64,000 bases of DNA from Maratus speciosus (GCA_963932465.1 OZ010786.1:532831073-532895072), one strand, 5' to 3'. Counted from the first letter of the stretch, positions 1 through 12,810 are shown. A program made the numbers and translations. Notes: generated by a model from the sequence alone, not told the origin.

Positions 1-125
1 CTAAAATGTCCGAAAGTGACTTCGATGAAAAAAATTAGCTTTTTTTAATTTCAGGAACTTAAAAAACCAAGATTCAATTAGTTCCGTAAGTTATGTTTAC
101 AAGAGTTTTATTTCTTTATTAGTCC

Positions 126-336
126 CCGCACTGTTAAAAATTTTGCAGCTTTCTGGCAGGTCATTCGACCGTTTTTTGAAAAAAACGGTTTCATAACCAT
201 AATTTAACTATATTCTGACCATAAAATGGCCAATAATATGGTCAGAATTGTGTTAAATTAACGGTTGTGTAACCGTTTTCGGAAAAAAAAACGGTCAAAT
301 GACCTGCCAGAATGCTGCAAATTTTTAACAGTGCGG
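126..336. mobile_element. Hairpin MITE with ~95-bp inverted arms
   Basis: The left arm starts CCGCACTGTTAAAAATTTTG and is mirrored, with a few mismatches, by the right arm ending in AACAGTGCGG. The arms run about 95 bp each and the unpaired centre is only about 15 bp, so a transcript would fold into one long hairpin. It carries no coding capacity. It sits at the head of a family A repeat, replacing the first bases seen in other copies. The superfamily is not clear because no target duplication can be defined. Confidence 0.75.
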
Positions 337-631
337 TATGCTATTTCTTTCGGCCACCAATTAAACTGTTGTCTCCAAAAAATAACGTTCCTTTGTTAAA
401 GCCAGCCGTAAAACGAAGCAGATGTATTATTGTATTATTAAACACTTTAAAGCATTTTTTTAAGCTTCTAGGCATCGCACATTTTCAATTTTTATACCGT
501 CATAATGGAGAAAAAAAATTAATGCAATTTTTTAAAAAAATTGGTGTGGATTTATTTTTGAGATATTAATTGTTTTGTACTTTTTAGCGACATTTGTTTA
601 ATTTTGGCAACTCAAGTACACCATTTCTGTA

Positions 632-671
<40 letters not shown>

Positions 672-1172
672 GTTGGAAAATATTAATTATACTTTTTTGT
701 TTCCATTTACACATAACAATGTTTAAAAAATGTACTTAAAATACGTGCTATTTTGTTTACATGGAAAAAATATGAATGAATAATTTCTGCAAAACATGGA
801 GCTATTATGTACTAAATTAATTTTAAGTATCAATAGTATTATTATTACAGACAAATGAAGGCACATGAATCATTAGATAGCCGATTATTTTTTGTCGAGT
901 TTCTTGAATGACGACATAACTTTTTTGGATTTGTGTATTATTCAGCGATAGTGACATCGTATTCGTACTTTACAGTAGATGTTGTTTAAGACTGGATCGT
1001 AAATGAAGAATTCTTCAGCGGATGCGGATGACGTCATTTATATAAAATAAAAACTTGCGTTTTAAGTCTTAAAACTGAAATAGGTTTTGTACTATATATA
1101 TTTAAATACATATTTCTTTTTCATAGGGGGCGACACTAAATTCTGAAAAAGAAGAATTATTGTGTTCTATTT
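335..1172 (+). repeat. Family A dispersed repeat, copy 1
   Basis: This is one of five long copies in the window (others start near 10678, 25006, 40876 and 45251). Shared landmarks in order are GGTATGCTATTTCTTTC at the head, a block with CGCACATTTTCAATTTTTAT, a TGACGTCA palindrome (here 1029..1036) followed by a TATA-like stretch, and a tail with CGACACTAAATTCTGAAAAA. A 32-base A run occupies 638..669. No reading frame is conserved, so it is a non-autonomous element or the regulatory end of a longer one. Confidence 0.75.
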
Positions 1173-1382
1173 TTTTTTTTTTTTTGTTATATTTTATTCA
1201 GATTTTTTTTATTTATTATTCTTATTTTTGATAGATTATTTCATGAGCTAAATTATTTAAAGTTATTATCTACAATTTTATTGTTATTATTTACTACAGA
1301 TGAAGTTATTTGAATTTTGTTATTTAGTCTAAAGTTTATTTTGCACTGCTTGGTTATTATTTTCATATTATGAAATCTTATG

Positions 1383-3269
1383 TTAAAACCCATTAAGCGC
1401 CGCTATATATATTAACCGATATTTTTATGGAATCATTGTTTTTTCTTAATGAACAAGATGTCATTAAAGTACTTCTGAAAAAAAAATGATTATTTATGAA
1501 AAACAGTATGTTCCCGAAATGGGAGCAATGGTGCTTAATTACATTTAATTTTTTACAAAAATAAACTTTTGTCTCCGTGTAGTTATAACAGTTATTTTTC
1601 AGTTCTTTAGGAATAAAAAGGACTACATCATTCTGAAACAGACATTTTATGAAAAATTCAGATAAATTACATTTAGAATTATAATAAACATGTAATTTTA
1701 TAATAAATTTTGAAAAATCAATTTACTTGTTCATAAGCATTTGCATTATATATGTTTATTTTTCACCATTACATTATCTTTTCTCTCTATTTTACATGAA
1801 AGAAGACTGAACAATTTTTATGTTGCATTACATTGTACCTTTTGCAGGAAACACGAGCATTTTTTAACATACTTTTCACCTAGATTGTTTCCAAATATTT
1901 TCTAGAAAATGTTTCACGCCATCAAAAGGCGCGTCATCTGACAGAAATCCACAAGGGCCCGAACGTGGATATTCTTCTATTTTCTGTTCTACTTTTATCA
2001 ATGACGAAACGATTTCACGGAGATTTCTATCTGAGTAAGTTTTCCTTTACATTCTTTATGCATTTGCCAAGCTGCTACAACTCCCATATTTAGCATGTTG
2101 ATGAAAAATGGCCACCACCATTTCTTCCCTCTTATTTTTGGGCGATAAATACTCAAAAACCTATCAAGCAAATCGACACCTCCCATGTTTTTGTTATAAG
2201 ATGATACAAGATATGGCTGCGGTATATCAATTTTTTTCTTATCTGTTTTTGCGAACCTACTGGTTATATAGGTTCAATATTTGAAGCCAGACAAACAACC
2301 TGATTGTCTTTCTATTTCACAGTGCTAAATGATTCCGTAGAAATAGAGTCAAATGTTCCTCTGTCTGTTTTCTTCAAAGATTTGGAATCTATCAAAGGAC
2401 AATTTTGTACTCTCTCGAATTGTTCCAGTGGTCCGAAAATGCCTGTTCCTCATTTCTAATAATATTAATAAGGACATAAAAAAATTATCAATATATAATT
2501 CCGGCATCAGGTGGCAAACAAACGATTTCCGTATCATCCGAATAATTATCTGTTCAAAATAATACAAAGCTTGAGACACAGTTAAAACTTTCACAAGCAT
2601 CTTTTCCTTAAAATCGAAATCTGCGATACGAAAAAATAGAAAAGCCTGCTAAAAATATAGCTTTTAGAAAAAAAGAAGATATCTAATAAGTAAGAAACAG
2701 ATTATAAGTGTAACACTTCCAAATAAAGTTTGCTAGGAACGAATAAAAAGCCTTTCCAAAGTTTCTATACAGACTGTTTTCACGCGCATAATAAAAGCAC
2801 CGTATTAGGTCTTCCTAATTTGCGGCATTCCGTCTGGTCTTGAAAACTAAGGAAAGCGCCATTGCTCCCGTTACGGGAGCAACTCGTTCTTTCATGACTT
2901 GTGATGAATCTATTATACTTATTAACTACGGATTTATGTAGTATTAGACAATAGACAGTTATAAACATATTTTGAATAAAAAATATAAATTTTATTAGTA
3001 AGATATTTTTCTAAAACAAATTCTTGCGAAAGAGGTCAAAAATCTAAATTTCGTCTTCTTAAACCCGTTTTAAAAAAATGGAAAATACAAATGAAACTTT
3101 TAAAAAAAAAATACAGAAGTTATCTCGTATATTCATAATACAAATAACATAAACTTTTAGCCAATATATAATATCATATAATCAATCAATATCAATATAA
3201 TCATTTTAGAAAAAAAAATCTTAAATTAATGTTCCCAAAATGGGAGCAATGGCGCTTAATGGGTTTTAA
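1383..3269 (-). mobile_element. Decayed piggyBac-like transposon
   Basis: TTAA at 1383..1386 is followed by AACCCATTAAGCGCC, and the exact reverse complement (3251..3265) precedes TTAA at 3266..3269. The 15-bp terminal repeats with TTAA duplication define the ends of a 1.9 kb element. Between them lies a minus-strand transposase remnant (1998..2605). Subterminal repeats around the motif GGGAGCAATGG occur near 1520, 2870 (inverted) and 3241. It is much shorter than a complete element because the N-terminal coding part is missing. Its terminal repeats differ from those of the intact piggyBac at 34847. Confidence 0.85.
1998..2605 (-). pseudogene. piggyBac transposase remnant (DDE domain, two pieces)
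   Basis: Two minus-strand pieces are recognisable. The upstream piece (about 2349..2600) reads ELYIDNFFMSLLILLEMRNR and then TGTIRES, the piggyBac block around the second catalytic aspartate. The downstream piece (1998..2186) reads MGGVDLLDRFLSIYRPKIRG and WWWPFFINMLN, the block with the third catalytic aspartate. The connection between them is broken by frameshifts and stops, and the N-terminal third is absent. The product would have been the DDE transposase that cuts at TTAA. It cannot be functional. The assignment to piggyBac rests on these blocks plus the TTAA-flanked ends. Confidence 0.85.
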
Positions 3270-3500
3270 CGTGTTAAAACTAAGTAATTATTATTCTTTT
3301 TGAGCCTGTGTCAGGGATGAATGTACAATCTGGGATTATTTATTGAAGAGTGTTATGTTCTTAAATTATTTATCATTGTTCATTAAAGAATATTATGGTA
3401 TTATTTGTGTAGTATTAAAAAAAATATATGATAATAGTGTTTGCACTAAATTGGACATAATCATAAAATATGTATCGGTGCACGAATACTTATTCTTTAG

Positions 3501-3947
3501 TGGGAATACGCTGGGAATGAGCTTAGTAGGAGCAAAAGTATGACCAAACTGACAGAAATTATATCTGACAGAAGTTATATCTCAGATGAATATGAAAATA
3601 TGACCAATTCTTTACCAAATCACTAGTACACTGGTAGACTGCCTTATAACTTAAAGGTTAATAGTCCCAATAGAAATATAACTAGAAAGGATCTCAGAGT
3701 ATTCCATGTAGATGAAATATATAAATTTGAAAGTATACGAACAGGAAGTTTTGACATAAGTGGCATATTTGATATATCTGATTTTGATGCTTATGACAAA
3801 GTTGTTGACAGCCGAGAAATTGTTAAATGTTCTACATTATTTGTTAATTTATTGAACAAGATATTATGTGTAATTACTGTAAAGAAAATTTATAAGTTAA
3901 AAGAATTAATCTCAGAATGCAGTACTTTTATGTTAAAGGGTTCCTAA
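3501..3947 (+). pseudogene. Unassigned broken reading frame (one in-frame stop)
   Basis: A single frame stays open from 3501 to 3944 except for a TAG at 3624, giving 41 and 106 codons. The second part reads YTGRLPYNLKVNSPN at its start and includes FDISGIFDISDFDAYD. Such a stretch is long for DNA this AT-rich. The open part is preceded by TATTCTTTAG, which resembles a 3' splice site, and no ATG precedes it except one at 3540. I do not recognise the family. It could be a decayed host exon or a retroelement fragment. It begins 230 bp after the piggyBac relic and ends before repeat D1. Confidence 0.35.
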
Positions 3948-4084
3948 TAATATATATTTTAGCAAGAAGATTAATTGATTATTAAATTTAAGTAGTGTAA
4001 TATTTGAAGGTAGCTGTGAATTTAACATTTTATATTTTTACTTTATAGAATTTCTTTTTGCAATTAGTTTTAGAAAAAGTATAT

Positions 4085-5720
4085 AACTATGCACTTTTTC
4101 CGGTTTCTTTGGTTGTAGGAGTCACAACGAAGTATTCCGTAGCTGTAACTATTTAAAAGATAAAAGTTACAGTGATTTTAAATATGTAGAATATTCACGC
4201 AATCGTAATGTTTGCATACTAAAAAATGGTAGACATTATTCCCAATCTATTTGTACATATGTATGTTACATGACTATTTACAGCTGAATAAATTTCGGGA
4301 CATATTTGCACACTGCGTAGTTTGTAGTATATTAAGGCGTAATTTCATGCAATACATATATATTTTGCAGGAGTTATAGAAAATTTTATTTAAAAAATTA
4401 ATGTAACATTTCTTAGAAAACAAAGCAATAACAAAAATTTAAATTATGTACTAAAATTGTACACAGCTTTTAGTAAATTTTTAAATTCTGAAACCATTCT
4501 TGGTAGTTTTGCTGAGGTATGAAGAGTTGCATTTTTTTTTTTTATAACAGTACGTATTATTAACAATATACTATTAAATTCATATCAACCCATTTCAAAT
4601 TATTATTATATTTTAATTCTGTAAAATATATTTATTTTTTTATAAATTAGCAATTTTTATTCAATATTTAACTTTAAATTTTTATAACATTGTTTAATCC
4701 TATGCTAGTATAAAAATTACGTTACAAGTTTTCATCACTGTAATTTAATTATAAAAATTTACAACTAAATCTTCAAAAATAATGCATTTTACGCAGGCAG
4801 CACATTTCAATGCCGCTGGCTGCTTTAATTCCTAAAGATTTTCTAAAATATGTCATCAATTATTAAAACAGGATGCGCTAAACAGTTGATGCATGCTTAA
4901 TTAAACGTTAAAAACTCTAACAAAATTTCTTAAAATTTTATTAAGAACGTTAGAATTCTGCTGTATTATTCAATTATGAATAATGACAGCTAATAAGAGT
5001 CGAAAATGTTTTATCAATAATTTCATTAAAGAAACGGGAACTACAAATATTTTTCTTGAATTAAGGACTATATTTTAAGATTGAAAGTTACTCGATAAAC
5101 GCCTAAAACAATCCAAATTTGGTTTCTTTTTAAATAAGTTTTAAGTACTTTAAAAATAATCAAAGAATCGCGAGAATAAAAACTTAAGTTGTGTTACTAA
5201 TAGGTTTTTAAACATTTATGTTTCAAAAATGTTTAATTTCTCATGCTCTTCTGTCCCCTTTAATTTTTATAGCATCATGATATCTTAGACCTTAAATACG
5301 TATGTCTTTTTATTTTCGGATCAACCATGGTTTTCCTTCCTTTGAAAATTCTACGATAACATATAAAAATACATAGCATGTGTAAATTAATAAAATCCTT
5401 ATCGCTGGTGTGCGTTTATAAGGAAAACAAAACCGATAAGTACATTTTTGTAATTCTACTAATAATAATTTCTGACGTTATTTCTATTTAATTAATTATA
5501 AATTTATTGTATTTTAAATAACATTGCTTCTCCAGCTTTTTTTAAACTAATGTTATAAATTCTTATCTCTCTTAACTATAAAATTACATTCCTAACTTAC
5601 AAAAATGAGCATTTTATTCATTTTGCAAAGTTTGAAAAATTGGATAAATTAATGCATAAAAAATAAAATTTTGTAATCATGTATTTTGTTCTGGTGTGTT
5701 CCTTATTTGACTTCACTATT
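4085..5720 (+). repeat. Family D repeat, long copy D1
   Basis: This 1.6 kb AT-rich segment is a diverged paralogue of 48885..50350. Shared landmarks include GCATTTTACG, a block reading ATGACAGCTAAT, and GGATCAACCATG followed by a TTTTC tract. Shorter pieces of the same family occur near 10195, 50430, 54190 and 56830. No reading frame or terminal repeat was seen, so the kind of element is unknown. Confidence 0.55.
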
Positions 5721-6824
5721 TAATAAAAATTTCTTGTTCAAAGAAAGTTTCTTTTTAAATTAAAATAACCGGAACATTGGCAGGTGTGAGATTTATTTAA
5801 CAAAGATTACACGTTACACTTGACTGCAACTTGAACATTTAAACAAAATGGGAATTTTATAAATTTTGTATGACACATATGATTTGGAGCAGTTTTATTG
5901 AGAGACTAAAACGTAAAGTATGAAGTTACAAAAATAGATGTTTATAAATGTCTCATATTGCAAAATTTAAGCTTGAGTATCTTGTGTTTATGCTTTATAA
6001 TTATATAGAATGAGTCAAAATTTTATTAACGGAATACATATTTTTGATGCATTTTAGTATATTTTCGATAAAATAAGAAAAAATCTCAAACCATACAGTC
6101 TAAAAAGAACCTGTTTATTTAACGTAAAAAGTTTGTCAGCTATGCTACCGAATTACTCCTGTAGTTTCTACAGAGAAAATATCTTAAATTGATGCAGACT
6201 TTCTCAGTATACAACATAATTTCTCTGTAGTATAGACAGGAAAAACCTGTTATCCGGCACAGATATTTTCTTTAGTGTTACATTAGGGAGATTTATTTCA
6301 TGAAATAAAGCTACTTTATTCTATCTATTATTTTTCTGTATCTATAGAAAAATTCGATAAAAAAAATCTTGTTAATCATTTACTGTAAATGAATAAAAAA
6401 TTTTGCAGAATAATTTACTGATGAAATTATTGACAATTAGAATAATATTTTCACCCCCATTACCAATAATTAAGGATCATTTATTGCACATTTATTAAAT
6501 AAGAATATTTTATGAGTATGTTAAAATGCACGGTCTCAGAAATCTAGTAATTAAGGATGTGTTATTATGAGTTTGGGTGCATATTTATAAAATAAAGATA
6601 TTTGATTCTATTTGACAGTGATAACTTTTCGAGAGAGGGAAAAAGTATAGTTTAAATTTCTTTGTTAAAGAAAGTGCAAAATGATTGAATTTCAAAGCTT
6701 CAGCAATTGTGTCATCAGTAATATATATATATATATATATATTTAATTCTTAAAATATTTACAGGTATGTTCTATATTATGCTCATTTGTTTAAGTTTCA
6801 TTAAATCCATAGAAATCTAAAATA
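5721..6824. other. AT-rich stretch, no gene seen
   Basis: No coding frame, terminal repeat or RNA gene was recognised here. The only structured part is an AT dinucleotide run at 6721..6741. Confidence 0.6.
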
Positions 6825-7232
6825 CTGGGTTGAGCAAAAAATTCTGGGAAATTTGTGAAAGTTGCGCTATTATGCGTAAATTAACAACAAAAGCAACAAG
6901 GACTATTCTGTAAAGTAAGGACCATCATAGTGCACGGCTTTCTGCCACCGTTCTGCGAGATTCCGGATTTGCAGGCTAAGTTTGTCACCGTTACCAGCAC
7001 CTTCATCCTCATTACTCTCATCGATGTCTTTAAGAAACTTTAAGCCCTTTCTCTAATAATGCCGTGTCAACACACGCAAATTCTTCAATAATATTCTATA
7101 ATCCTGTTCAATAGGCATTTTCCAGCCAAAGTTCCTGGACTCCTGGAAATATACCAGTAGTACTGCTATATACGATACAAATTCTGGCAACTATTAGATT
7201 AAAAATTTCCGAGAAATTTTTGTTCAACCTAA
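6825..7232 (-). mobile_element. Mariner remnant / MITE
   Basis: TA at 6823..6824 and 7233..7234 flanks imperfect terminal repeats: GGTTGAGCAAAAAATTCTGG on the left, and on the right the complement of AGGTTGAACAAAAATTTCTC. Read on the minus strand the interior gives NLAERWQKAVHYDGPYF, which matches the C-terminal LPxRW...GxYF block of mariner transposases. The 408-bp length means most of the 1.3 kb expected for a full mariner is deleted. Confidence 0.7.
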
Positions 7233-8388
7233 TAAATTATATATTATTGCCGAATTTAATTTCGTAAAGATTTTCTCTACGATAAAGATCGCTAAATATT
7301 GCTTCGATAAAGATCTCAATTTAAGAAGTATATAAAAACAAAATTTAGAGTTTATAGAGTTCCTGAACAAAATTAGAAATTGCATTTTTGTAACTTTATT
7401 TTAAAATATTATTTATTATCTACATGTTGCAGTTTTAATTATTTTTAGTTTTTACTAAATTCATTAAACATAGGATTTTTATTTATACAGAAAGCAATAG
7501 TTTTTCAAAGTCATTTGTATCTTGCATACTATCTAAATTGATTCTTCATAATTTCAATTCTATTTAAATGGGGTAAATTTCTTTACTTTTTTTTTCCTCT
7601 TAATTGTTTTTTTAACTATAAATCTACATTTTAAAAATATTTTATGTATGTTGCCCTGTACATAAAAAAATTTAAATATTTAAATAGATTGATTTGCTCA
7701 AAATCAATTTACTTTAAAATTTCATACGAATGAAAACCATTAAACAATTTTCATAATAATAATTGTCTACAAATTAAGCAACTTGTACAAAAAAGCATTT
7801 TAAATAATCGAATAAATAAATAATATAAGTAGTTTGAATAAATTCAATCTACAATAATTTCAAATTTTCAATTAAATGTACTAAATTATGATCTACATAT
7901 ATGTATGATAAACGTCCAGTTAAACGCATACCATAATTGAAAATTTCCATTCAGCAATTTCCGACACTAAACGGATTTTGTTTTAAACTTTTGTGCACCC
8001 GTGTATATGATATATACAATGCATACAATTCAATATATTTAAAAAAAATTAAATTTTAATACGTGTACCACAACTGAAAACGCACTTCCAGTAGTTATTA
8101 TTTCAATAAATATTGTTTCAATTGCTTCAATTGTTCAATTATTGTTCATTTTCTTCTCTAGCTAATTTCTTTTGTGTATATTTCTTGAGGTACATTCATT
8201 TATAGAGACGTCATTGAATGTCTGTCCATATTGAAATGTGAAAAGTGTTTTCTCATATACGTAAATTTGGAGTTTGTACGTATTATATTTATGTTTATAT
8301 ATTATTGTTACGTATTATAATACGTAAGTTTCTGGAAATTTGACGAGTCGCAGGCGATTTTTGTCGCTTGCAATTTTCATTTTATAAA
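7233..8388. other. AT-rich stretch, no gene seen
   Basis: Nothing coding or structured was recognised. The sequence is mostly runs of A and T with no repeat shared elsewhere in the window that I could find. Confidence 0.5.
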
Positions 8389-8577
8389 AAACTATAATGA
8401 GTATTAAATTGCATGAAATACTAAATCTTTATGTATAAATGGAATAAGATTTTATATTTTATAACGTTATTTCAACATAATGTTAAGATTGAAGAATTTT
8501 ATTCAAAGACGTATATATCTGATATTAAATTAGTAGAAATAACTGTGACCCGCACTTTTAGGAAAATACGAACCTCC
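8389..8577 (-). repeat. Family B repeat, inverted partner of 9705..9894
   Basis: About 190 bp here is nearly identical, in reverse orientation, to 9705..9894, including the block AAAAGTGCGGGT in complement. Because the pair is so similar, both give the same short frame starting MYKWNKILYF on opposite strands; I take this as a repeat and not a gene. Other, more diverged family B copies lie near 9995 and 13590. Confidence 0.75.
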
Positions 8578-8579
8578 CC

Positions 8580-8603
8580 TTCAGGTGGATATATCCACCT
8601 GAA
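8580..8603. repeat. Perfect 24-bp palindrome
   Basis: The 24 bases centred on GGATATATCC read identically on both strands; each half is TTCAGGTGGATA or its complement. The palindrome follows immediately on the end of the family B copy and is not present at the partner copy, where a G-rich run stands instead. Confidence 0.85.
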
Positions 8604-9030
8604 ACTTATGTATTATCCAAGCATTTCATTGGCTGTTCGGGAAACCGCTTTTCCATCGTAGAAATCTGACGACTCATTTTATATGAACTTTCATTCTTAA
8701 ATTGCTAAACATCCCACAATGTTACTTTTTACACCGTAGTGTAGAGAAAAAAAATGTACTTTTAAATGTAATTTGTTTGAAAACTGTATCTCAATTTGTT
8801 TCTGAGTTATTAATTTTTTTGTAGTTTTTATTACTTTTTTGTCATAGTGGCAACATAAGTATCCAGCTCTGTTGAAAGTAAAAGGAAATAAAGATTACTG
8901 TATAGACCAATCAGAAAACGAATAAAATGTGGATTAAATCAATAAAACGCCTCAGATATGCTTTTGAGTTCCTACCCAGACGAGGACAATAACCATTTTT
9001 CCAAATGGTTAAAAAAATGTTTACATTTTC

Positions 9031-9032
<2 letters not shown>

Positions 9033-9082
<50 letters not shown>
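9033..9082. repeat. A50 homopolymer
   Basis: Fifty consecutive A residues, the longest homopolymer in the window. It is not the tail of a recognisable retroelement, since no coding or SINE sequence precedes it. Its true length is uncertain because such runs are prone to sequencing and assembly error. Confidence 0.9.
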
Positions 9083-9084
<2 letters not shown>

Positions 9085-9704
9085 GTAGGCAAGGCGTGTA
9101 CTTACACATATTATAATACGTTGGTTTGTTTTCAAAATTATATGTTTTATTGTTTTTATTATAGTAAAAACCCTATGAACTCATGAAAAAAAATCGGATA
9201 GTAAATTGCTAAAAAGCTTTTATAATGCAATAATATATATTGTCTAATAAATATTTTTGTTTTATACCTTTAAAATAGTCACATAAAGTATACGTCATGT
9301 TTATATGGAAATACACTATTTATATAAGATAATAGTTTGGAATGAAACTTCATAAATATGTTTATTGAAAATTTGTAAATTTTATATTAAATAATGTTAA
9401 CGTTTCCGTCTGTGTTTTAACATATATGATAATTTTTTAAAAAACTGACAGACAATCCTACATTCATTCATTAAATAAAAACTTTCCCAACATAGTTTAA
9501 ATATGTACAGTGTTTATCGATAAATATTTAAATATTGATTGATAGAGATATAAATCTTTTGTGGATTTTAAGTGTAGTGTGCTTGCTAAAAATTTGTCAC
9601 AAAATGAAAAGTAAAGTAAAATAAAATTATATATTACGTTTGATTAAATTTAACGCACCTCTTATGAGAAGGTGCTTTTTTGGGGGGAGAGGGGGGGGGG
9701 GTTC

Positions 9705-10150
9705 GTATTTTCCTAAAAGTGCGGGTAACAGTTATTTCTACTAATTTAATATCAGATATATACGTCTTTGAATAAAATTCTTCAATCTTAACATTATGTT
9801 GAAATAACGTTATAAAATATAAAATCTTATTCCATTTATACATAAAGATTTAGTATTTCATGCAATTTAATACTCATTATAGTTTTTCTTTCAGTGTATA
9901 TTTTTTAATACCTTAATTAATTTACGTGTACTTCAGACTTGTATTCGATAAACATTTTATAGTGCTTGATTTAATGTAAAATATAAAATAAATAGAAATA
10001 AAGTTTTAAAATATAAAATCTTACTCCATTTATACATAAAGATTTGGCGTTTTATCCAATTTAATGGTCATTATAGTTTTTCTTATATTTTTTAATACCT
10101 TAAATAATTTACGTGTGCTTCGGACTTCTGTCGGATAAACATTTTATCAA
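9705..10150 (+). repeat. Family B repeat, two tandem copies
   Basis: The first copy (9705..9965) is the near-identical inverted partner of 8389..8577 and extends further, to a block reading ATTTACGTGTACTTC. A second shorter copy (about 9995..10150) repeats the landmarks CCATTTATACATAAAGATTT and GATAAACATTTTAT. Upstream at 9445..9645 is a block also found twice at 13170..13560. A run of 10 G residues (9691..9700) adjoins the first copy. Confidence 0.7.
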
Positions 10151-10194
10151 GCTCAAATTAATCAGAAAAAAAAAAAAAGAAAATCTAAGTTTAT

Positions 10195-10527
10195 GGAGAT
10201 AATGCATTTCAACTTATGCACTGCTTGCAACGCCAGATACATTAATACCTCACGTTTAACTGAAATGGGTCATCTATTATTAAAATGAGGTATATTCTAC
10301 AGGGAATCGAAGTTTATTAAAACTTAAAAGACGGGAAGAAAAAATTTGAAATTTTCATATAAATAGCAGAAGTGTGATGCGTTAATGATGTGTTACTAAT
10401 GACAGCTAATGGGATCTGAGAGCCCGTCATAATTAAATACCATTAAAGAAACTTAAGTATATGTATTTTGTGCAAATAAAGTGCTGTATTTTAAAATTGA
10501 AAATAATCTGATAAACTTATTCTTAAA

Positions 10528-10562
<35 letters not shown>
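10195..10562 (+). repeat. Family D repeat, copy D2
   Basis: The copy carries the family landmarks CTGCTTGCAACGCCAGATAC, ACGGGAAGAAAA and GTTACTAATGACAGCTAATG. It closely follows copy D6 at 56830. It ends in an AT dinucleotide run (about 10537..10562), as copy D3 also does internally. Confidence 0.7.
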
Positions 10563-10563
<1 letters not shown>

Positions 10564-10677
10564 TGATAGAATTTTTTTTAAACTTATGTAGGAAATATAA
10601 TGCCTCCTCTTTCTATATTTATATCCATATTTTAATGTTTAATTATTTAAACATTTTCATAGAACAAAAAATCTAAA

Positions 10678-11487
10678 AAACAAGAATCCCGTTTATCAGA
10701 ATTTATTGTCGCCCACAATGAAAAAACTAATAATTGTGTATATAAATATGGATAGTACAAAATATATTTCAGTTTTAAGACTTAAAACACATGATTTTAC
10801 TTTATAAAAAATGACGTCATTCACATCCGCTGAAGAATTCTACATTCACGATCCAGTCTTTAAACAACATCTAGAGAAATGTATACATATCACGTCATTA
10901 CTGCTGAATAGTACAGCAAATCCAGCAAAAACCGATGTCGTCAAACAAGAAACTCAACACAAAAAATCGACTATATAATACCTTCATTTGTTTGTAACAT
11001 TAATATTGATACTTACAATTAAATATTTTGTAATAGTTCCATGTTTTATTAGAAATTATTTATTTATATATATTTTTCGAAAATAGCTTGTATTTAATTG
11101 CATTTTTTTTAATGGAAAAAATAGCAACAAAATGTTATAATTACTATTTTCGAGCTATTTTTCCTTTACTTTCTACAGAAATGGAGGTTGCAAAAATTAA
11201 ACAAACGGCGCTAAAAACTACAAAAAAAAAGAGAGTATATCTCAAAAATAATTTGAGATCAGATTTTCAAACAAAATGCATTTAAAAGTACTTTTTTATC
11301 CCAATACGACGGTATAAAATTTTACAATGTGCGATTCTTAGAAGTTTAAATAATTGCAATAGAGATTTTCAGTATTTTACAGTACAATGATACATTATTT
11401 TACTGCTGGCTTCTCTAACGGAACGTGATGTTTTAGAGACGACACTTTAATTGCTGGCCGAAAGAAATAGCATATGGGGGGGGGGGT
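10678..11487 (-). repeat. Family A dispersed repeat, copy 2
   Basis: This is the reverse-orientation equivalent of 335..1172. The tail complement TTATCAGAATTTATTGTCGC comes first, the TGACGTCA palindrome is at 10812..10819, and the head GAAATAGCATA ends in a run of G. The short open frame at 11088..11285 is a translation of the repeat and not a gene. Confidence 0.75.
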
Positions 11488-11493
11488 CTAAAA

Positions 11494-12810
11494 AGACATA
11501 TGTACTGTCTGTCCTTAATGGACGGTTTTGAAAATTCTTTTCAGCAGATATGAGAAAAAAAATGTATTTTGAAACTTAATACGCTCAATTTAAGAACGTT
11601 TTGGTATTTTGTGAGTTAAGTTATAAAAATTATACTTTCTAAAAGATAATTTTGTTAATTTGCGAAAGACATACTTTTAGAAACTACAAGGATGTAAGTA
11701 AAGTGTGCTGTAAGCAACACAAGTATTAACATATAATAAATAAATTTGTAGAAAAAAATAAATAATAGAATACCCCCTCTCTCTATATTTATATCTATAT
11801 TTTAATATTTAATCATTTAAATATGTTCATAGAATTTAAAAGGACTTATATACTGCCTGTCCTTAATAGATGACTTCGTTGACATGTTTCAACAAATATG
11901 AGAAAAAAATTATATTTTGAAACATAATGCTCTCAATTTAAGACTATTTTGGTACTATGTGAATTAAGTTGAAAAAATTATACTTCATAAAACATGATTT
12001 TGTTGATTAGCGAAAGGCATAAACAGTAATGCTGTAAGTATAGTATGCTGTATGCAACACAAGTATTAACAGATAATAAATAAATTTGTAGCATAAATAA
12101 AAATAATAATATTAGAATAATCTATATCTCTATATTTATACCTATATCTTAATATATTTAATCATTAAAACATGCTCATAAAATTAAAGTAGACATCTCT
12201 TATCTCTGACAAGCCTGTCCTTAATGGATGGATTCGATGACACGTTTCAACATATATGAGAAAAAATTATATTTTGAAACTTTATGCGCTAAATATAAGA
12301 ACATTTCAGTAATTTGAACTTGAATAATTTATAGAACATGATTTTGTTAATTTTTGAAAGACATAATTTTAGAAACTGTAATGCTGTATGTATAGTATGC
12401 TGTAAGCAACACAAGTATTAACAAATAATAAATAAATTTGTAGAATAAAAAAAATAATAATATTAGAATATTCCCTATCTGTATATTTATACCTATATCT
12501 TAATATATTTAATCATTAAAACATGCTCATAGAATTAAAGTAGACATCTCTTATCTCTGAGAAGCCTGTCCTTAATGGATGGATTCGATGACACTTTTCA
12601 ACATATATGAGAAAAAAATATATTTTGAAACTTTATGCGCTAAATTTAAGAACATTTCAGTAATTTGAACTTGAATAATTTATAGAACATGATTTTTTTA
12701 ATTTTTGAAAGATATACTTTTAGAAACTGTAATGCTGTAAGTATAGTATGCTGTAAGCAACACAAGTATTAACAAATAATAAATAAATTTGTAGAATAAA
12801 AAAAATAATT
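11494..12810 (+). repeat. Tandem array, ~355-bp unit, about 3.7 copies
   Basis: Units start with the block CTGTCCTTAATGGA (or close variants) at about 11500, 11855, 12215 and 12568, so the period is about 353 to 361 bp. Each unit includes TATGCTGTAAGCAACACAAG and an ATAATAAATAAATTTGTAGA end. The last two units are most alike. A lone diverged unit occurs at 14745..15060, upstream of a paralogue of the array's downstream flank. Confidence 0.85.

Noticed and set aside
8431..8661. 76-codon frame and its minus-strand twin at 9634..9843
   Set aside because: Both are translations of the inverted family B repeat; the ends of the frames differ and no domain is seen.
11088..11285. Frame rich in lysine and threonine, with a similar one at 40960..41232 on the minus strand
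   Set aside because: Both fall in family A repeats and are not conserved in other copies.
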